Under the pieces are notes generated by a model. It did not search any database. It was not told where the DNA came from and saw only the letters and a program-made list of their open reading frames with translations. Positions 32,537 through 41,299 of a stretch of 43,496 bases of DNA are shown in pieces. The position numbers were made by a program, and so were the translations under genes. Each line of letters begins with the position of its first letter. The first letter of the stretch is position 1. Origin of the DNA: Acidobacteriota bacterium (GTDB lineage Bacteria; Acidobacteriota; Terriglobia; Terriglobales; Acidobacteriaceae); assembly GCA_003224905.1 (NCBI GenBank), contig QIAA01000128.1, forward strand, positions 1 through 43,496. Direction: 5' to 3'.

Positions 32537-33940
32537 GTGAACTTACTCAAACGGCATTGGCTGGTCGCGGGGCTGGTGATCGTGGCCGTTGCGATATTCG
32601 CTGCCTTTCAATTCAAGGGCAACGACAAGACCCAGTACATGCTGGCCAAAGTCGATCGCGGTGATATCCACGAGGTGGTCGAGGCGACGGGAACAATCAA
32701 TGCCGTAACAACCGTTCAGGTTGGATCGCAGGTGTCGGGCACGATTGCGCGTCTGTATGCGGATTTCAATTCGCGGGTAAAGAGCGGGCAAGTGATTGCG
32801 CAAATCGATCCGGCGCTATTCCAGGGGGCGCTGCTTCAAACCAAAGCGGATCTGGCGAACGCACGAGCTAATCTGACGGTGGCTCAGGCGAATCTGGAAA
32901 AAGCCAAAGCTTCGGCGGCGCAGACGCGTGCCGATTATCAGAGGAATGTGGGGCTGTCACAGGGAGGCGTGATCAGCCAACAGCAACTCGACCTTGCTAA
33001 GGCGAATGCGGACACAAACGAGGCGGCGGTTTCGGCGGCACAGGCGGCAGTAATCCAGGCAGGCGCGCAGGAACAACAGAAAGAAGCTGCGGTCACCGTG
33101 GCGCAAACGAATCTGAACTATACGACCATCCACGCGCCGATTGACGGCACGGTGGTGGCCCGCAATGTGGACGTGGGGCAAACCGTGGCGGCTTCCCTGC
33201 AGGCGCCTACGTTGTTCACCATCGCGCAGGATCTCACCAAAATGCAGGTGTATGCGGCGACAGACGAATCCGATGTGGGCATGATCCATACGGACCAGAC
33301 GGTCACGTTCAAAGTCGACGCGTTTCCGAAGGATGCGTTTACAGGGCGGGTTTCGCAGGTGCGATTAAACGCCACGACAGTGCAGAACGTGGTGACGTAT
33401 AGCACGATTATCGATTTCGATAATCCGGAGTTGAAGCTTTTCCCTGGCATGACGGCCTACGTGACCATTCCTGTTGCTAATGCGCAGAGCGCGCTGCGCA
33501 TACCGAACGGCGCCTTGCGGTACAAGCCCGATCTGCCTGCGGACCAGGTGCGCGCCTTGTATCAGAAGTACGGATTGTTCTCCGGCCAGCAGCAGGCACA
33601 AGCGGGCGGCCGGGGGGCGGGACAGGGCGGCGCCACCGGCGGCAGGCAGTGGCGAGGTCGTGGCGAAGGCACTCCTGGTGGAGGCGCAGAAGGAGGGCAG
33701 CCGCAGCAGCAACGCACGCAGCGGCAGGATGTCACGGTGGTGTGGAAGCTGCGCCCGGATAAGACGCTGGAACCGGTTCGGATACGCACGGGGATTACTG
33801 ACCATACGGTGACAGAAGTTTCGCAGGTAATGAACGGGCAGCTGAGTGAAGGAGATCAATTGATCACGGGGGCGACGACGCCTTCGGCGGCAAGCACGCG
33901 TCCACCGGGATTGGGAGGAGCGCAGCCACCGCGTAGATAG
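32537..33940 (+). CDS. MacA/RND-type periplasmic adaptor protein
   Basis: Membrane-fusion protein of the HlyD/MacA group linking an ABC exporter to an outer-membrane channel. N-terminal anchor helix (WLVAGLVIVAVAIFAAFQF), biotinyl-lipoyl half-motifs VVEATGTINAVTTVQVGSQV and TTIHAPIDGTVVARNVDVGQ around a long coiled-coil hairpin rich in Ala/Gln (residues about 95-190), then beta-barrel and membrane-proximal domains. An unusual Gly/Gln/Arg-rich low-complexity stretch of about 45 residues (roughly 353-398) is inserted in the membrane-proximal part. GTG 32537 is favoured by AGAGGA 7 bases before it; TTG 32519 is the alternative. First gene of the macAB-like operon. Confidence 0.9.
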   Translation: MNLLKRHWLVAGLVIVAVAIFAAFQFKGNDKTQYMLAKVDRGDIHEVVEATGTINAVTTVQVGSQVSGTIARLYADFNSRVKSGQVIAQIDPALFQGALLQTKADLANARANLTVAQANLEKAKASAAQTRADYQRNVGLSQGGVISQQQLDLAKANADTNEAAVSAAQAAVIQAGAQEQQKEAAVTVAQTNLNYTTIHAPIDGTVVARNVDVGQTVAASLQAPTLFTIAQDLTKMQVYAATDESDVGMIHTDQTVTFKVDAFPKDAFTGRVSQVRLNATTVQNVVTYSTIIDFDNPELKLFPGMTAYVTIPVANAQSALRIPNGALRYKPDLPADQVRALYQKYGLFSGQQQAQAGGRGAGQGGATGGRQWRGRGEGTPGGGAEGGQPQQQRTQRQDVTVVWKLRPDKTLEPVRIRTGITDHTVTEVSQVMNGQLSEGDQLITGATTPSAASTRPPGLGGAQPPRR

Positions 33941-33957
33941 CAGTGACTAGTCACTGC
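33940..33957. repeat. 18-bp perfect palindrome after the adaptor stop
   Basis: GCAGTGACTAGTCACTGC begins on the last base of the adaptor stop codon. No T-tract; probably a fragment of the GTGACTAG-type repeat seen elsewhere. A 31-bp dispersed unit (33968-33998, ending CTCAGAATGAC) follows. Confidence 0.55.
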
Positions 33958-33967
33958 AAGCAGAATG

Positions 33968-33998
33968 CATAGATTCTTCGCTTCGCTCAGAATGACAA
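33968..33998. repeat. Dispersed ATAGATTCTTCGC / AGAATGAC repeat unit
   Basis: Similar in sequence to 20631-20672 and, inverted, to 9853-9905. It lies in the 81-base gap between the adaptor and ATPase genes. Confidence 0.5.
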
Positions 33999-34021
33999 TA
34001 CGTTGAAGCAGACAATGAAAG

Positions 34022-34807
34022 ATGGCCACTATTTCCCAATCCGTATTGAGCTCCGCAAACGCGGCGAGTGTCGGCACGCTTATCCAAATCGAGGACGTGC
34101 ACAAGTACTACGATCTGGGTGAGACCCGCGTGCACGCGCTTCGTGGTGTGAGCACGCAGATTGAACGTGGAGAGTTTGTCGCGATCATGGGAGCGAGCGG
34201 CAGTGGGAAGTCGACCTTCATGAATATTATGGGCTGCCTGGATAAGCCCACCAGCGGACGATATTTGCTGGAGGGTATTGAGGTGTCGCAGCTCAGCAAG
34301 AAAGAACTGGCTGTCATCAGGAATCGCAAGATTGGTTTTGTCTTTCAGGGATTCAACCTGCTTTCGCGGACGACGGCGCAGGAGAATGTCGAGCTGCCCA
34401 CGCTGTACGCCAAGATCACGAAGGAAGAAGGACAGAAGAGAGCCCGCGAGGCGCTGGATCTTGTGGGGCTTGGTGACCGCACGCAGCACTTCCCTTCCCA
34501 GCTTTCGGGTGGTCAGCAGCAACGTGTGGCTATTGCCCGCGCATTGGTGAATCGGCCGTCGATTTTGTTGGCGGATGAGCCGACTGGAAATCTGGATAGC
34601 CGGACATCGGTCGAAATTATGGAAGTGTTTCAGAAGCTGAATGATGACGGGCTGACGATCGTTCTTGTTACGCACGAGAATGATATAGCTCAGTTTGCCA
34701 AGCGGCGCATTCAGTTTCGCGATGGAAAGATTCGACGGGATGAAACGGTTGAGAAACGGCCGGTGGCGGCAGAAGTGTTGGCAAACATGCCCACTTTGGA
34801 GGACTAG
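34022..34807 (+). CDS. MacB-type ABC exporter ATP-binding protein
   Basis: Stand-alone nucleotide-binding subunit of a MacAB/LolD-like exporter. Walker [12 protein letters not shown]-loop [19 protein letters not shown], signature [15 protein letters not shown], Walker [13 protein letters not shown], and switch His in VLVTHEND. The motif [19 protein letters not shown] at the N-terminus is typical of the subfamily. Unlike E. coli MacB, the permease is a separate gene (35243). The Shine-Dalgarno is weak (GAAAG 4-8 bases upstream). The adaptor gene lies 81 bases upstream; the substrate is unknown. Confidence 0.92.
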   Translation: MATISQSVLSSANAASVGTLIQIEDVHKYYDLGETRVHALRGVSTQIERGEFVAIMGASGSGKSTFMNIMGCLDKPTSGRYLLEGIEVSQLSKKELAVIRNRKIGFVFQGFNLLSRTTAQENVELPTLYAKITKEEGQKRAREALDLVGLGDRTQHFPSQLSGGQQQRVAIARALVNRPSILLADEPTGNLDSRTSVEIMEVFQKLNDDGLTIVLVTHENDIAQFAKRRIQFRDGKIRRDETVEKRPVAAEVLANMPTLED

Positions 34808-34883
34808 AAAAGAAACGAGTGATGTTCATCCGTCACAGAACTCGCAGGCAGCGTGGACTAATATCCCGCCCGGGAGGTCTGTT

Positions 34884-35237
34884 ATGGATATTCAAGATGC
34901 ATTGAAAATCATGCGGGCACTGGCAAATGGAGCGAATCCGGAAACGGGAGAAGCCCTGGAGGCAGACTCGATCTGCAGGAAGCCGGGCATTGTGAAAGCG
35001 CTGAACAAGTCAATTGCGGCGCTGGTGGCGGCGCAGGAGCGTGAGCGGGTGCGTCCGAAGAATGCCTTTCGCACCTGGACTCGTGCCGAGGATGCGCAGG
35101 TTTGCGAAGCGGTTCGCAAAGGGATTCCGTTGGATGAGATTGCGAAAGCGCACAACCGAACCGTGGCGTCTATTGTGGTTCGGCTGGTGAAACTGGGGAA
35201 GATAGCGGCTCAGGCGCCTTCGCCAAAGGCTGCTTAG
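34884..35237 (+). CDS. Small protein with SANT/HTH-like C-terminus inside the exporter operon, 117 aa
   Basis: N-terminal helix pair DALKIMRALANGANPETGEAL, then SICRKPGIVKALNKSIAAL, followed by the C-terminal TWTRAEDAQVCEAVRKGIP and LDEIAKAHNRTVASIVVRL, which looks like a helix-turn-helix of the Myb/SANT-like type used in sigma-like and helicase-tail domains. I do not know a named family. The ATG has GGGAGG 7 bases upstream. It sits 76 bases after the ATPase and 5 bases before the permease gene, on the same strand, so it is expressed with the exporter. It could be a regulator or simply an insertion into the operon. Confidence 0.7.
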   Translation: MDIQDALKIMRALANGANPETGEALEADSICRKPGIVKALNKSIAALVAAQERERVRPKNAFRTWTRAEDAQVCEAVRKGIPLDEIAKAHNRTVASIVVRLVKLGKIAAQAPSPKAA

Positions 35238-35242
35238 GTTTT

Positions 35243-36463
35243 ATGGATCTGGTTGCGATAATTCGAATTGCGATGAGGGCGCTGGCGCGGAACAAACTGC
35301 GATCGTCGCTCACCATGCTGGGCATCATCATTGGAGTGGGCGCGGTCATTGCCATGGTCAGCGTGGGGCAGGGCGCGCAACAGCAGGCGCAACAGCAGAT
35401 CGCGGCCATGGGGTCGAACGTGCTGTTTGTCTCCTCCGGGACAGTGAACCGCGGCGGCATGCGCATGGGGTGGGGTGCGACCAAGACGCTTGTCTACGAT
35501 GACATGGTTGCCATACTCCGTGAATGCCCTTTGGTGAAGGAAGCTGCGCCGGGAAGCCAGGCGGCGGCGCAGGTGGTGTTTGGAAATGACAATTGGGCCA
35601 CGAATATTAACGGCACTGAGCCGCAGTACTTTGACATTCGCAATTGGTCGTTTGCGGAGGGCTCGTCCTTCACTCAGGATGATGTCAATACGGGCGCTAA
35701 TGTCGCGGTTGTGGGTGAGACTGTCCGGAAGAATCTGTTCAGCGCAACCGATCCCATCGGACAAACGATTCGCATTAACAAACTTCCGTTTAAAGTTGTT
35801 GGGCTGCTCACCCCCAAGGGAACTTCGGCGGCGATGGGGCAGGATCAGGATGACATCATCCTGATTCCGATCACGACTTTGCAGAAGAAAATCACGGGGC
35901 AGGACTGGTTGCGGTGGATCATGGTTTCGGCTGTATCGCGCGAGGCAAGTTATTCGGCACAGCAGCAGATTACGGAGTTGCTGCGCGACCGGCATCGCAT
36001 TCGTCCGGGGCAGGATGATGACTTTTTTGTGCGCAACCTGGCCGATGTCGCCGATCTTGCTGACCAGCAGGCGAAACTGTTTACCGTGCTACTGGCGTCG
36101 ATTGCGAGCATTTCGCTGATTGTGGGCGGAATCGGCATTATGAATATCATGCTGGTGTCGGTAACGGAGCGGACGCGTGAGATTGGTATCCGCATGGCGA
36201 TCGGCGCGACCGAGGGGGACGTGCAGCAGCAGTTTCTGATTGAGGCGGTGGTGCTGAGCCTAGTCGGCGGCGCAGTTGGAATTATTTCGGGGATGGCGAC
36301 CTCTTACATCATTACTCAGACCCTGGATTGGCCGGTACTGGTGTCACCGATGGCGATTGTCGCGGCCGTGTTGTTCTCGATGGCGGTGGGGATTTTCTTT
36401 GGGTTCTATCCGGCGAGGAAAGCAGCGCGTCTGGATCCGATTGAAGCGCTCAGATATGAGTAG
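35243..36463 (+). CDS. MacB-type ABC exporter permease
   Basis: Four-helix membrane subunit: first helix LTMLGIIIGVGAVIAMVSVG, the MacB periplasmic core domain (about 60-270), and the C-terminal triplet of helices with the FtsX block SISLIVGGIGIMNIMLVSVTER, TREIGIRMAIGATEGDV, and final GIFFGFYPARKAARLDPIEALRYE. It pairs with the ATPase at 34022 and adaptor at 32537 to make a tripartite efflux or lipid/peptide export pump; the outer-membrane channel is not in the window. 406 aa is normal. Followed by a REP element and no visible terminator. Confidence 0.93.
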   Translation: MDLVAIIRIAMRALARNKLRSSLTMLGIIIGVGAVIAMVSVGQGAQQQAQQQIAAMGSNVLFVSSGTVNRGGMRMGWGATKTLVYDDMVAILRECPLVKEAAPGSQAAAQVVFGNDNWATNINGTEPQYFDIRNWSFAEGSSFTQDDVNTGANVAVVGETVRKNLFSATDPIGQTIRINKLPFKVVGLLTPKGTSAAMGQDQDDIILIPITTLQKKITGQDWLRWIMVSAVSREASYSAQQQITELLRDRHRIRPGQDDDFFVRNLADVADLADQQAKLFTVLLASIASISLIVGGIGIMNIMLVSVTERTREIGIRMAIGATEGDVQQQFLIEAVVLSLVGGAVGIISGMATSYIITQTLDWPVLVSPMAIVAAVLFSMAVGIFFGFYPARKAARLDPIEALRYE

Positions 36464-36524
36464 GAGCGTTTTGGGGCAGGCTAGTTTGTGACGTAACGTC
36501 AGTGCCGTCCCTGCCGGAGTCTGT

Positions 36525-36790
36525 GTGAGAACTGTGCCGTGCCTGCGGCACTCGAGCATTTTGTTCCACGTTACCCAGCGCTCACGAGGCTGTTACGAAA
36601 CTCTTCTTTCGCCCCTGCGGGGCTAGTTCATTTCCCATTTTTCCCAGGGCTTGCGCCCTGGGCTGCATTCTTACGCCGCTCCGCGGCTTTCCAGGTAGCG
36701 GTTCACTCCACTTTCGCAATTGGGAGTCGAGTTTCATAACAGCCTCTCACGCGCTGGGCTGGGCTAATGAATTCCGCCGCTCCGCGGCTT
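36525..36790. repeat. REP-like element, family A, copy 4 (split by an insertion)
   Basis: The left part (36525-36585) has the GTGCCGTGCCTGCGGCAC hairpin and the first arm CCCAGCGCTCAC; the right part (36747-36790) resumes with TCACGCGCTGGG, GGGCTAATGAATTCC and GCCGC..CCGCGGC. Removing 36586-36746 and one TCAC restores the family sequence, apart from a small CTGGG duplication. Confidence 0.85.
36586..36746. mobile_element. 161-bp MITE-like element with 18-bp terminal inverted repeats
   Basis: Ends GAGGCTGTTACGAAACTC (36586-36603) and GAGTTTCATAACAGCCTC (36729-36746) match in inverted orientation at 17 of 18 positions. It is flanked by TCAC on both sides (36582-36585, 36747-36750), a 4-bp target duplication. 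It has no coding capacity. The interior holds three hairpins (GCCCCTGCGGGGC, CCCAGGGC/GCCCTGGG, GCCGCTCCGCGGC). A diverged relative lies at 22264-22418. Confidence 0.85.
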
Positions 36791-37133
36791 GGTCGTCTGA
36801 GTCTTTGACTACTGTACTCACCAAAATTGAGTTCTCAGACAGAGATGCGGTGCCGGGACTTCCTTACGCCGACACTGCGTGTCGGGACTTCTATGTTCTT
36901 ACGGTCTTGATTCACCCCTGGGTTCTGACAAGGCTCGGGCGCCCTCTCCTGCCAGGCTGGACTACTCCGCACGCTTAATCGCTCTGCCAACTTTCGTGTA
37001 GCCCACGCTGGTTTCCAGCAATCATCCGCAATGTCCCGTTTGGAAACCGCTGAGAGCACGCGTAATGCGGTGATCACAGATTTCTAGTTACAGCTCGTGA
37101 TACTCGTGTGTCCACAGTCTCTAAAACACACAT
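36791..37133. other. Intergenic region before the large secreted protein
   Basis: No gene supported. Contains a small hairpin CCGACAC/GTGTCGG (36869-36885) between two CGGGACTTC copies. The start of the downstream gene lacks a visible ribosome binding site. Confidence 0.4.
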
Positions 37134-40100
37134 ATGTCCCTTCGCGCATGCGTCGCCACATTTTGCTTTCTAATTCTTACCACAGTACTCGCCCTCTCCC
37201 AGGGAACAAGGGTTCGTTCTCAACACGGTGGGGTGGATGAACCCGACAAAGACCAGCCGGAGCGCAGAAGCCGGTGGTTCATGCATGGACGCGTGGTTCC
37301 CGAAGAATCAGCGGCGCTCCTGCGCCATCGCGCTCACCAACAGAAAATGCGGCTCCGCAGGCTGCGCGCGGCAAGAAATGCGAACATGGCCTTAAGCGCA
37401 GTAGCTCAGGCCGAGGCAACCTCCGGCTGGAAATCTCTCGGGCCGTCGCCGCTGGCTTCGGATGCTACGGGATTTGGAGGGCAGGATTATGGATGGGTGT
37501 CAGGCAGGGCGACTGCGGTGGCAATTGATCCGGCTGATCCGACTGGAAATACGGTTTATCTCGGCGGGGCGTATGGAGGTGTCTGGAAGTCCAGCAACGC
37601 CGGGGCAGCAAGCGCGAATGCTGCTGATGTCGTTTGGACCTCGCTTACTGATGATCAGGCGACGTTGGCGGTGGGATCGATCGCAATTCAGCCGGGCAAC
37701 AACGATCCTACGAAGAGCGTGATTCTGGTTGGCACCGGGGAGACGAACAGTGCGGGCGATTCCTACTACGGTCTGGGCATCTTGCGCTCGGCGGATGCTG
37801 GCGCCACCTGGACGCTCGTCTCCCAGGACAGCACCACAATGCGTTCCTTCGCCGGCCTGGGCTTCAGCAAGATTGCGTTTAGTACGGTGAATCCCAACTT
37901 CGTTGTGGCGGCGGCAGCCGGCGCTACCGAGGGCGTGATTGAAGGACGCGAGAACCCGGTAAACAAAAATCGAGGGCTGTACTACTCGACGGATGCAGGT
38001 AAATTTTGGACCTATGCCAGTATTAAAGACGGCACAACGACCATAGAACCAACCTCGGCCACCACTGTCGTATACAACGAGGGTGCGAAACAGCTTTTCG
38101 CGGCGATACGCTGGCATGGATTCTATTCTTCAAGTGACGGCATCAATTGGACCCGCCTTAGCAATCAGCCCGGCAATCTTCCCGCGTTCCTGTGCCCTGC
38201 GACAGCGGCATCCCAGGATTGTCCGATTTACCGGGGCGAACTTGCGGTGGTACCCGGCCGCAACGAGATGTACGCCTGGTATGTCGATAATGACGATACC
38301 GATCAGGGCATCTGGCAGACGAAAGATGGCGGCTTAAACTGGACGCCGATTAATGACAACAGCATAACTAACTGTGGCGATCAAAACGGCTGTGGGACAT
38401 CGCGAGGTGGATACAACCTCACACTCGCGGCAGTGCCAGATGGAACCGCCACCGATCTCTACGCCGGAACCGTCAATATCTACAAGTGCCGCATCGATAG
38501 CCTTTCGTCTACCTGCAGCGGCACTGGCCCGAATACGTTCCTCAATCTCACACATGCTTACGGCTGCCCTTCCATCTCTCACGTTCATCCTGATCAGCAC
38601 GCAATCGCATCGATTAAGGGTGCGCCAATTCTTTACTTCGCCAACGACGGCGGCATCTATCGCGCCCTGGACGGCTATCTCGGCCTGACCGCCGGCGCCT
38701 GCGGCGAAACCAATCAGTTTGACAGTTTGAATCAGACACTCGGATCGATGACGCAGTTCATCTCTTTCTCCCAGCACCCGACCGATCCGAATACCATTCT
38801 CGGCGGCACGCAGGGCAACGGTTCTGCCGCAACCAGTACGGCACTGCTCGATCAGCCGTCGTGGATCAGAGTGAACGCTGCCGACGGCGGCTATACAGCC
38901 ATCAGTCCGGAGAATCCTACGGAATGGTTTACTTCGAATACTGGTGTGAGCATCCAGCGCTGCACCCTAGGAGTGAATTGCCGCCAGCAGGATTTCGATC
39001 TGGTGGTTTCAAACTTTACTTTGCAGGGTGATTTGGGGGCATTCTACACGCCTTTCATTTTGGATCCGCAGAATTCAGGCGAATTGCTGGTGGGTACGTG
39101 TCGGGTCTGGCGGGGCGCAAGCGACGGCCAGGGATTTACAGTGCTGACCAACAATTTCGAGACAGGCGGCGACGGTGGCTGCACCGGATCGGAGGTCAAT
39201 CTCATCCGCGCGCTTGGTGCAGGTGGACCGAAGGATACGAATGGATTCTCCAACGTAATCTACGCCGGCACAGATGGGTTTGGCCCAATGACGCCCACAG
39301 GCGGGCACATCTGGGTCAGCACGAATGCGGATGCGGGTCCGAGTAACTGGGTGGACCGCACGGGCTCGATTAACCCGAAAGGTTTTCCGATTTCCGCAAT
39401 TGCCGTGGATCGTTCCGATGGATTGGGAAATACCGCCTATGTCACCATCATGGGATTTCATGTCTCACACGTGTGGAAAACGACAAACGCGGGTGCCTCG
39501 TGGACCGATTTCACTGGCAATCTGCCAGACGCGCCGGCGAACACGGTGCTCGTAGATGCAGGTACCGTCTATGTAGGGACAGATGTCGGTGTGTGGTCCC
39601 GCGGTACTGGGGGGACTGCCAATCCCGACTGGACGGAAGTAGAGCCGGCGAGCGGCACGGTTGGCTTTCTGCCGAACGTGCCGGTCACGGCATTGCAGAT
39701 GTTCAACTCCGGGGGAACGAGGAAACTGCGGGCCTCAACCTATGGACGCGGAATTTGGGAGTTCACGCTGGCCGCCGGACCGGACTTTCAAATCTCGGTG
39801 CCTCAGAACACATTAACCATTTTCGCCGGCCAAAGCGCGACGTTCACGGGCACGATTACTCCCGAGTTTGGATATAACAGCAGCGTAGACCTGAGTTGCG
39901 CGCAAATACCGAATTTTTCTCTGCCCACTTGCTCGGTTGATCCTTCGAATATTCCTCCCTCGACGCAAACAACAACCTTCCAGGTTACAGCCAGCGGCGT
40001 TGCTGCCGATTACTTTTTCAACTTACACGGAGAGGGCCAGGACACACCGCCGACAAGACGTAATGTTTCACTAGCTCTGCATGTGATCGACTTCGACCTG

Positions 40101-41264
40101 AGCGCTCCTGCACCCGCCGGCGTGGTGGTGAAGGTCTCGAGGACCTCGGATCCCATCAGTTTCCAGGTGACAGCGGAGGGCGTATTCAATGCACCCGTCA
40201 CTTTGTCCTGCAGCGGCTTGCCTGCAGGCGCAGCTTGCATATTCCAGCCTTCGACGGTGACTCCGAGCGCCGGAGCTCCGGAACCAACCACGCTGACGAT
40301 CAGCACGACCGCAGACACTCCGATCGGAACATTCCCCATCATGATCTCGGCTGATACCCCCGGAGCGCCTTCACCCAAGACGCAGATTCTTTCCCTTCAG
40401 GTAGTGACGTTTGATTTCTCATTGACCACCAGCACCGGTACTCGAACCATTCAGGCTGGACAAGGAACCACCTACAACCTGCGCGTGGAACCTATCTCTG
40501 GTGACACTACGTTTCCCAACAAAGTGACTTTTTCTTGTACCGGCCTGCCATCTCTCAGCGAGTTTTCATTCGCTCCAGCCCAGGTTGCATCAGGTGCCAG
40601 AGCGAGTGATGTAGTCCTGACAATCTCGACGACGGCTCCGAGTCCCGCAGGAACCCCGCCCGGTTCTTATCACGTCATTGTCACCGCTGTGTCCGGCACA
40701 GTAACGCACACAGTCGACTTAACTCTCATCATCTCCGGTTCTGGATCATCGTTTGACTTCGCAATTGTCAACAATTCCCGCCCACAGACGATTCAAGCCG
40801 GCCAGACGGCCAGCTATGACCTGGACGTACGGCCGCTGGATGGAAGCACAGCCTTCCCGCAGGATGTGACGCTCTCGTGTTCGAGCTTGCCGCCACTTGG
40901 CAGTTGTTCTTTTACTCCTGCCCAAGTCGGACACGGAAGCGGCGACACAAATGTAGTTCTACGCGTCGTAACGACAGCTCCAGTTCTGATAGCGCAGACA
41001 CACACAGGTGGCTGGCAGAGTTTGTGGTTCATCTTGCCGGCATCGGTTTTTGCTTCGCTGCCGGGAATGGTCATACGCAGAAAGCGCTTAGCCCTTCTAC
41101 CTATTCTGCTGGCAATCGCGCTCTTGCCCGCGTGCGGCGGCGGTAACGGCAGTGGCGGCGGCGCCGGGCAACCCGGTACGCCTAGCGGGGACTACACGAT
41201 TACTGTCAATGCGACCTGCGGTTCGATCACACGCAGTGCGCTGGCGCAGCTGAAGATCGACTAG
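37134..41264 (+). CDS. Large secreted BNR/VPS10-like propeller protein with Ig-like repeats, 1376 aa
   Basis: Signal peptide about 1-22 (CVATFCFLILTTVLALSQ). Residues about 95-880 hold repeated propeller blades of the sialidase/VPS10 type: SADAGATWTLVS, STDAGKFWTYAS, SSDGINWTRLS, TKDGGLNWTPIN, TTNAGASWTDFTG. Four Ig-like repeats of roughly 100 residues follow, each with a VTLSC-x-x-LP strand (VDLSCAQIP, VTLSCSGLP, VTFSCTGLP, VTLSCSSLP). Near the end, two hydrophobic segments separated by RRKR and followed by LLPACGGG lie between two strands of the last Ig-like unit, which then closes with GDYTITVNATCGS. It is probably cell-surface attached; ligand or substrate unknown. No sialidase catalytic set is apparent. 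No clear Shine-Dalgarno. Confidence 0.8.
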   Translation: MSLRACVATFCFLILTTVLALSQGTRVRSQHGGVDEPDKDQPERRSRWFMHGRVVPEESAALLRHRAHQQKMRLRRLRAARNANMALSAVAQAEATSGWKSLGPSPLASDATGFGGQDYGWVSGRATAVAIDPADPTGNTVYLGGAYGGVWKSSNAGAASANAADVVWTSLTDDQATLAVGSIAIQPGNNDPTKSVILVGTGETNSAGDSYYGLGILRSADAGATWTLVSQDSTTMRSFAGLGFSKIAFSTVNPNFVVAAAAGATEGVIEGRENPVNKNRGLYYSTDAGKFWTYASIKDGTTTIEPTSATTVVYNEGAKQLFAAIRWHGFYSSSDGINWTRLSNQPGNLPAFLCPATAASQDCPIYRGELAVVPGRNEMYAWYVDNDDTDQGIWQTKDGGLNWTPINDNSITNCGDQNGCGTSRGGYNLTLAAVPDGTATDLYAGTVNIYKCRIDSLSSTCSGTGPNTFLNLTHAYGCPSISHVHPDQHAIASIKGAPILYFANDGGIYRALDGYLGLTAGACGETNQFDSLNQTLGSMTQFISFSQHPTDPNTILGGTQGNGSAATSTALLDQPSWIRVNAADGGYTAISPENPTEWFTSNTGVSIQRCTLGVNCRQQDFDLVVSNFTLQGDLGAFYTPFILDPQNSGELLVGTCRVWRGASDGQGFTVLTNNFETGGDGGCTGSEVNLIRALGAGGPKDTNGFSNVIYAGTDGFGPMTPTGGHIWVSTNADAGPSNWVDRTGSINPKGFPISAIAVDRSDGLGNTAYVTIMGFHVSHVWKTTNAGASWTDFTGNLPDAPANTVLVDAGTVYVGTDVGVWSRGTGGTANPDWTEVEPASGTVGFLPNVPVTALQMFNSGGTRKLRASTYGRGIWEFTLAAGPDFQISVPQNTLTIFAGQSATFTGTITPEFGYNSSVDLSCAQIPNFSLPTCSVDPSNIPPSTQTTTFQVTASGVAADYFFNLHGEGQDTPPTRRNVSLALHVIDFDLSAPAPAGVVVKVSRTSDPISFQVTAEGVFNAPVTLSCSGLPAGAACIFQPSTVTPSAGAPEPTTLTISTTADTPIGTFPIMISADTPGAPSPKTQILSLQVVTFDFSLTTSTGTRTIQAGQGTTYNLRVEPISGDTTFPNKVTFSCTGLPSLSEFSFAPAQVASGARASDVVLTISTTAPSPAGTPPGSYHVIVTAVSGTVTHTVDLTLIISGSGSSFDFAIVNNSRPQTIQAGQTASYDLDVRPLDGSTAFPQDVTLSCSSLPPLGSCSFTPAQVGHGSGDTNVVLRVVTTAPVLIAQTHTGGWQSLWFILPASVFASLPGMVIRRKRLALLPILLAIALLPACGGGNGSGGGAGQPGTPSGDYTITVNATCGSITRSALAQLKID

Positions 41265-41299
41265 CCGCACATTGATGCGATCTCCAGGGTTTCAGATGT

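Noticed and set aside
18436..36790. CRISPR array
   Set aside because: The repeats are kilobases apart, palindromic and modular, with no regular spacers and no cas genes.
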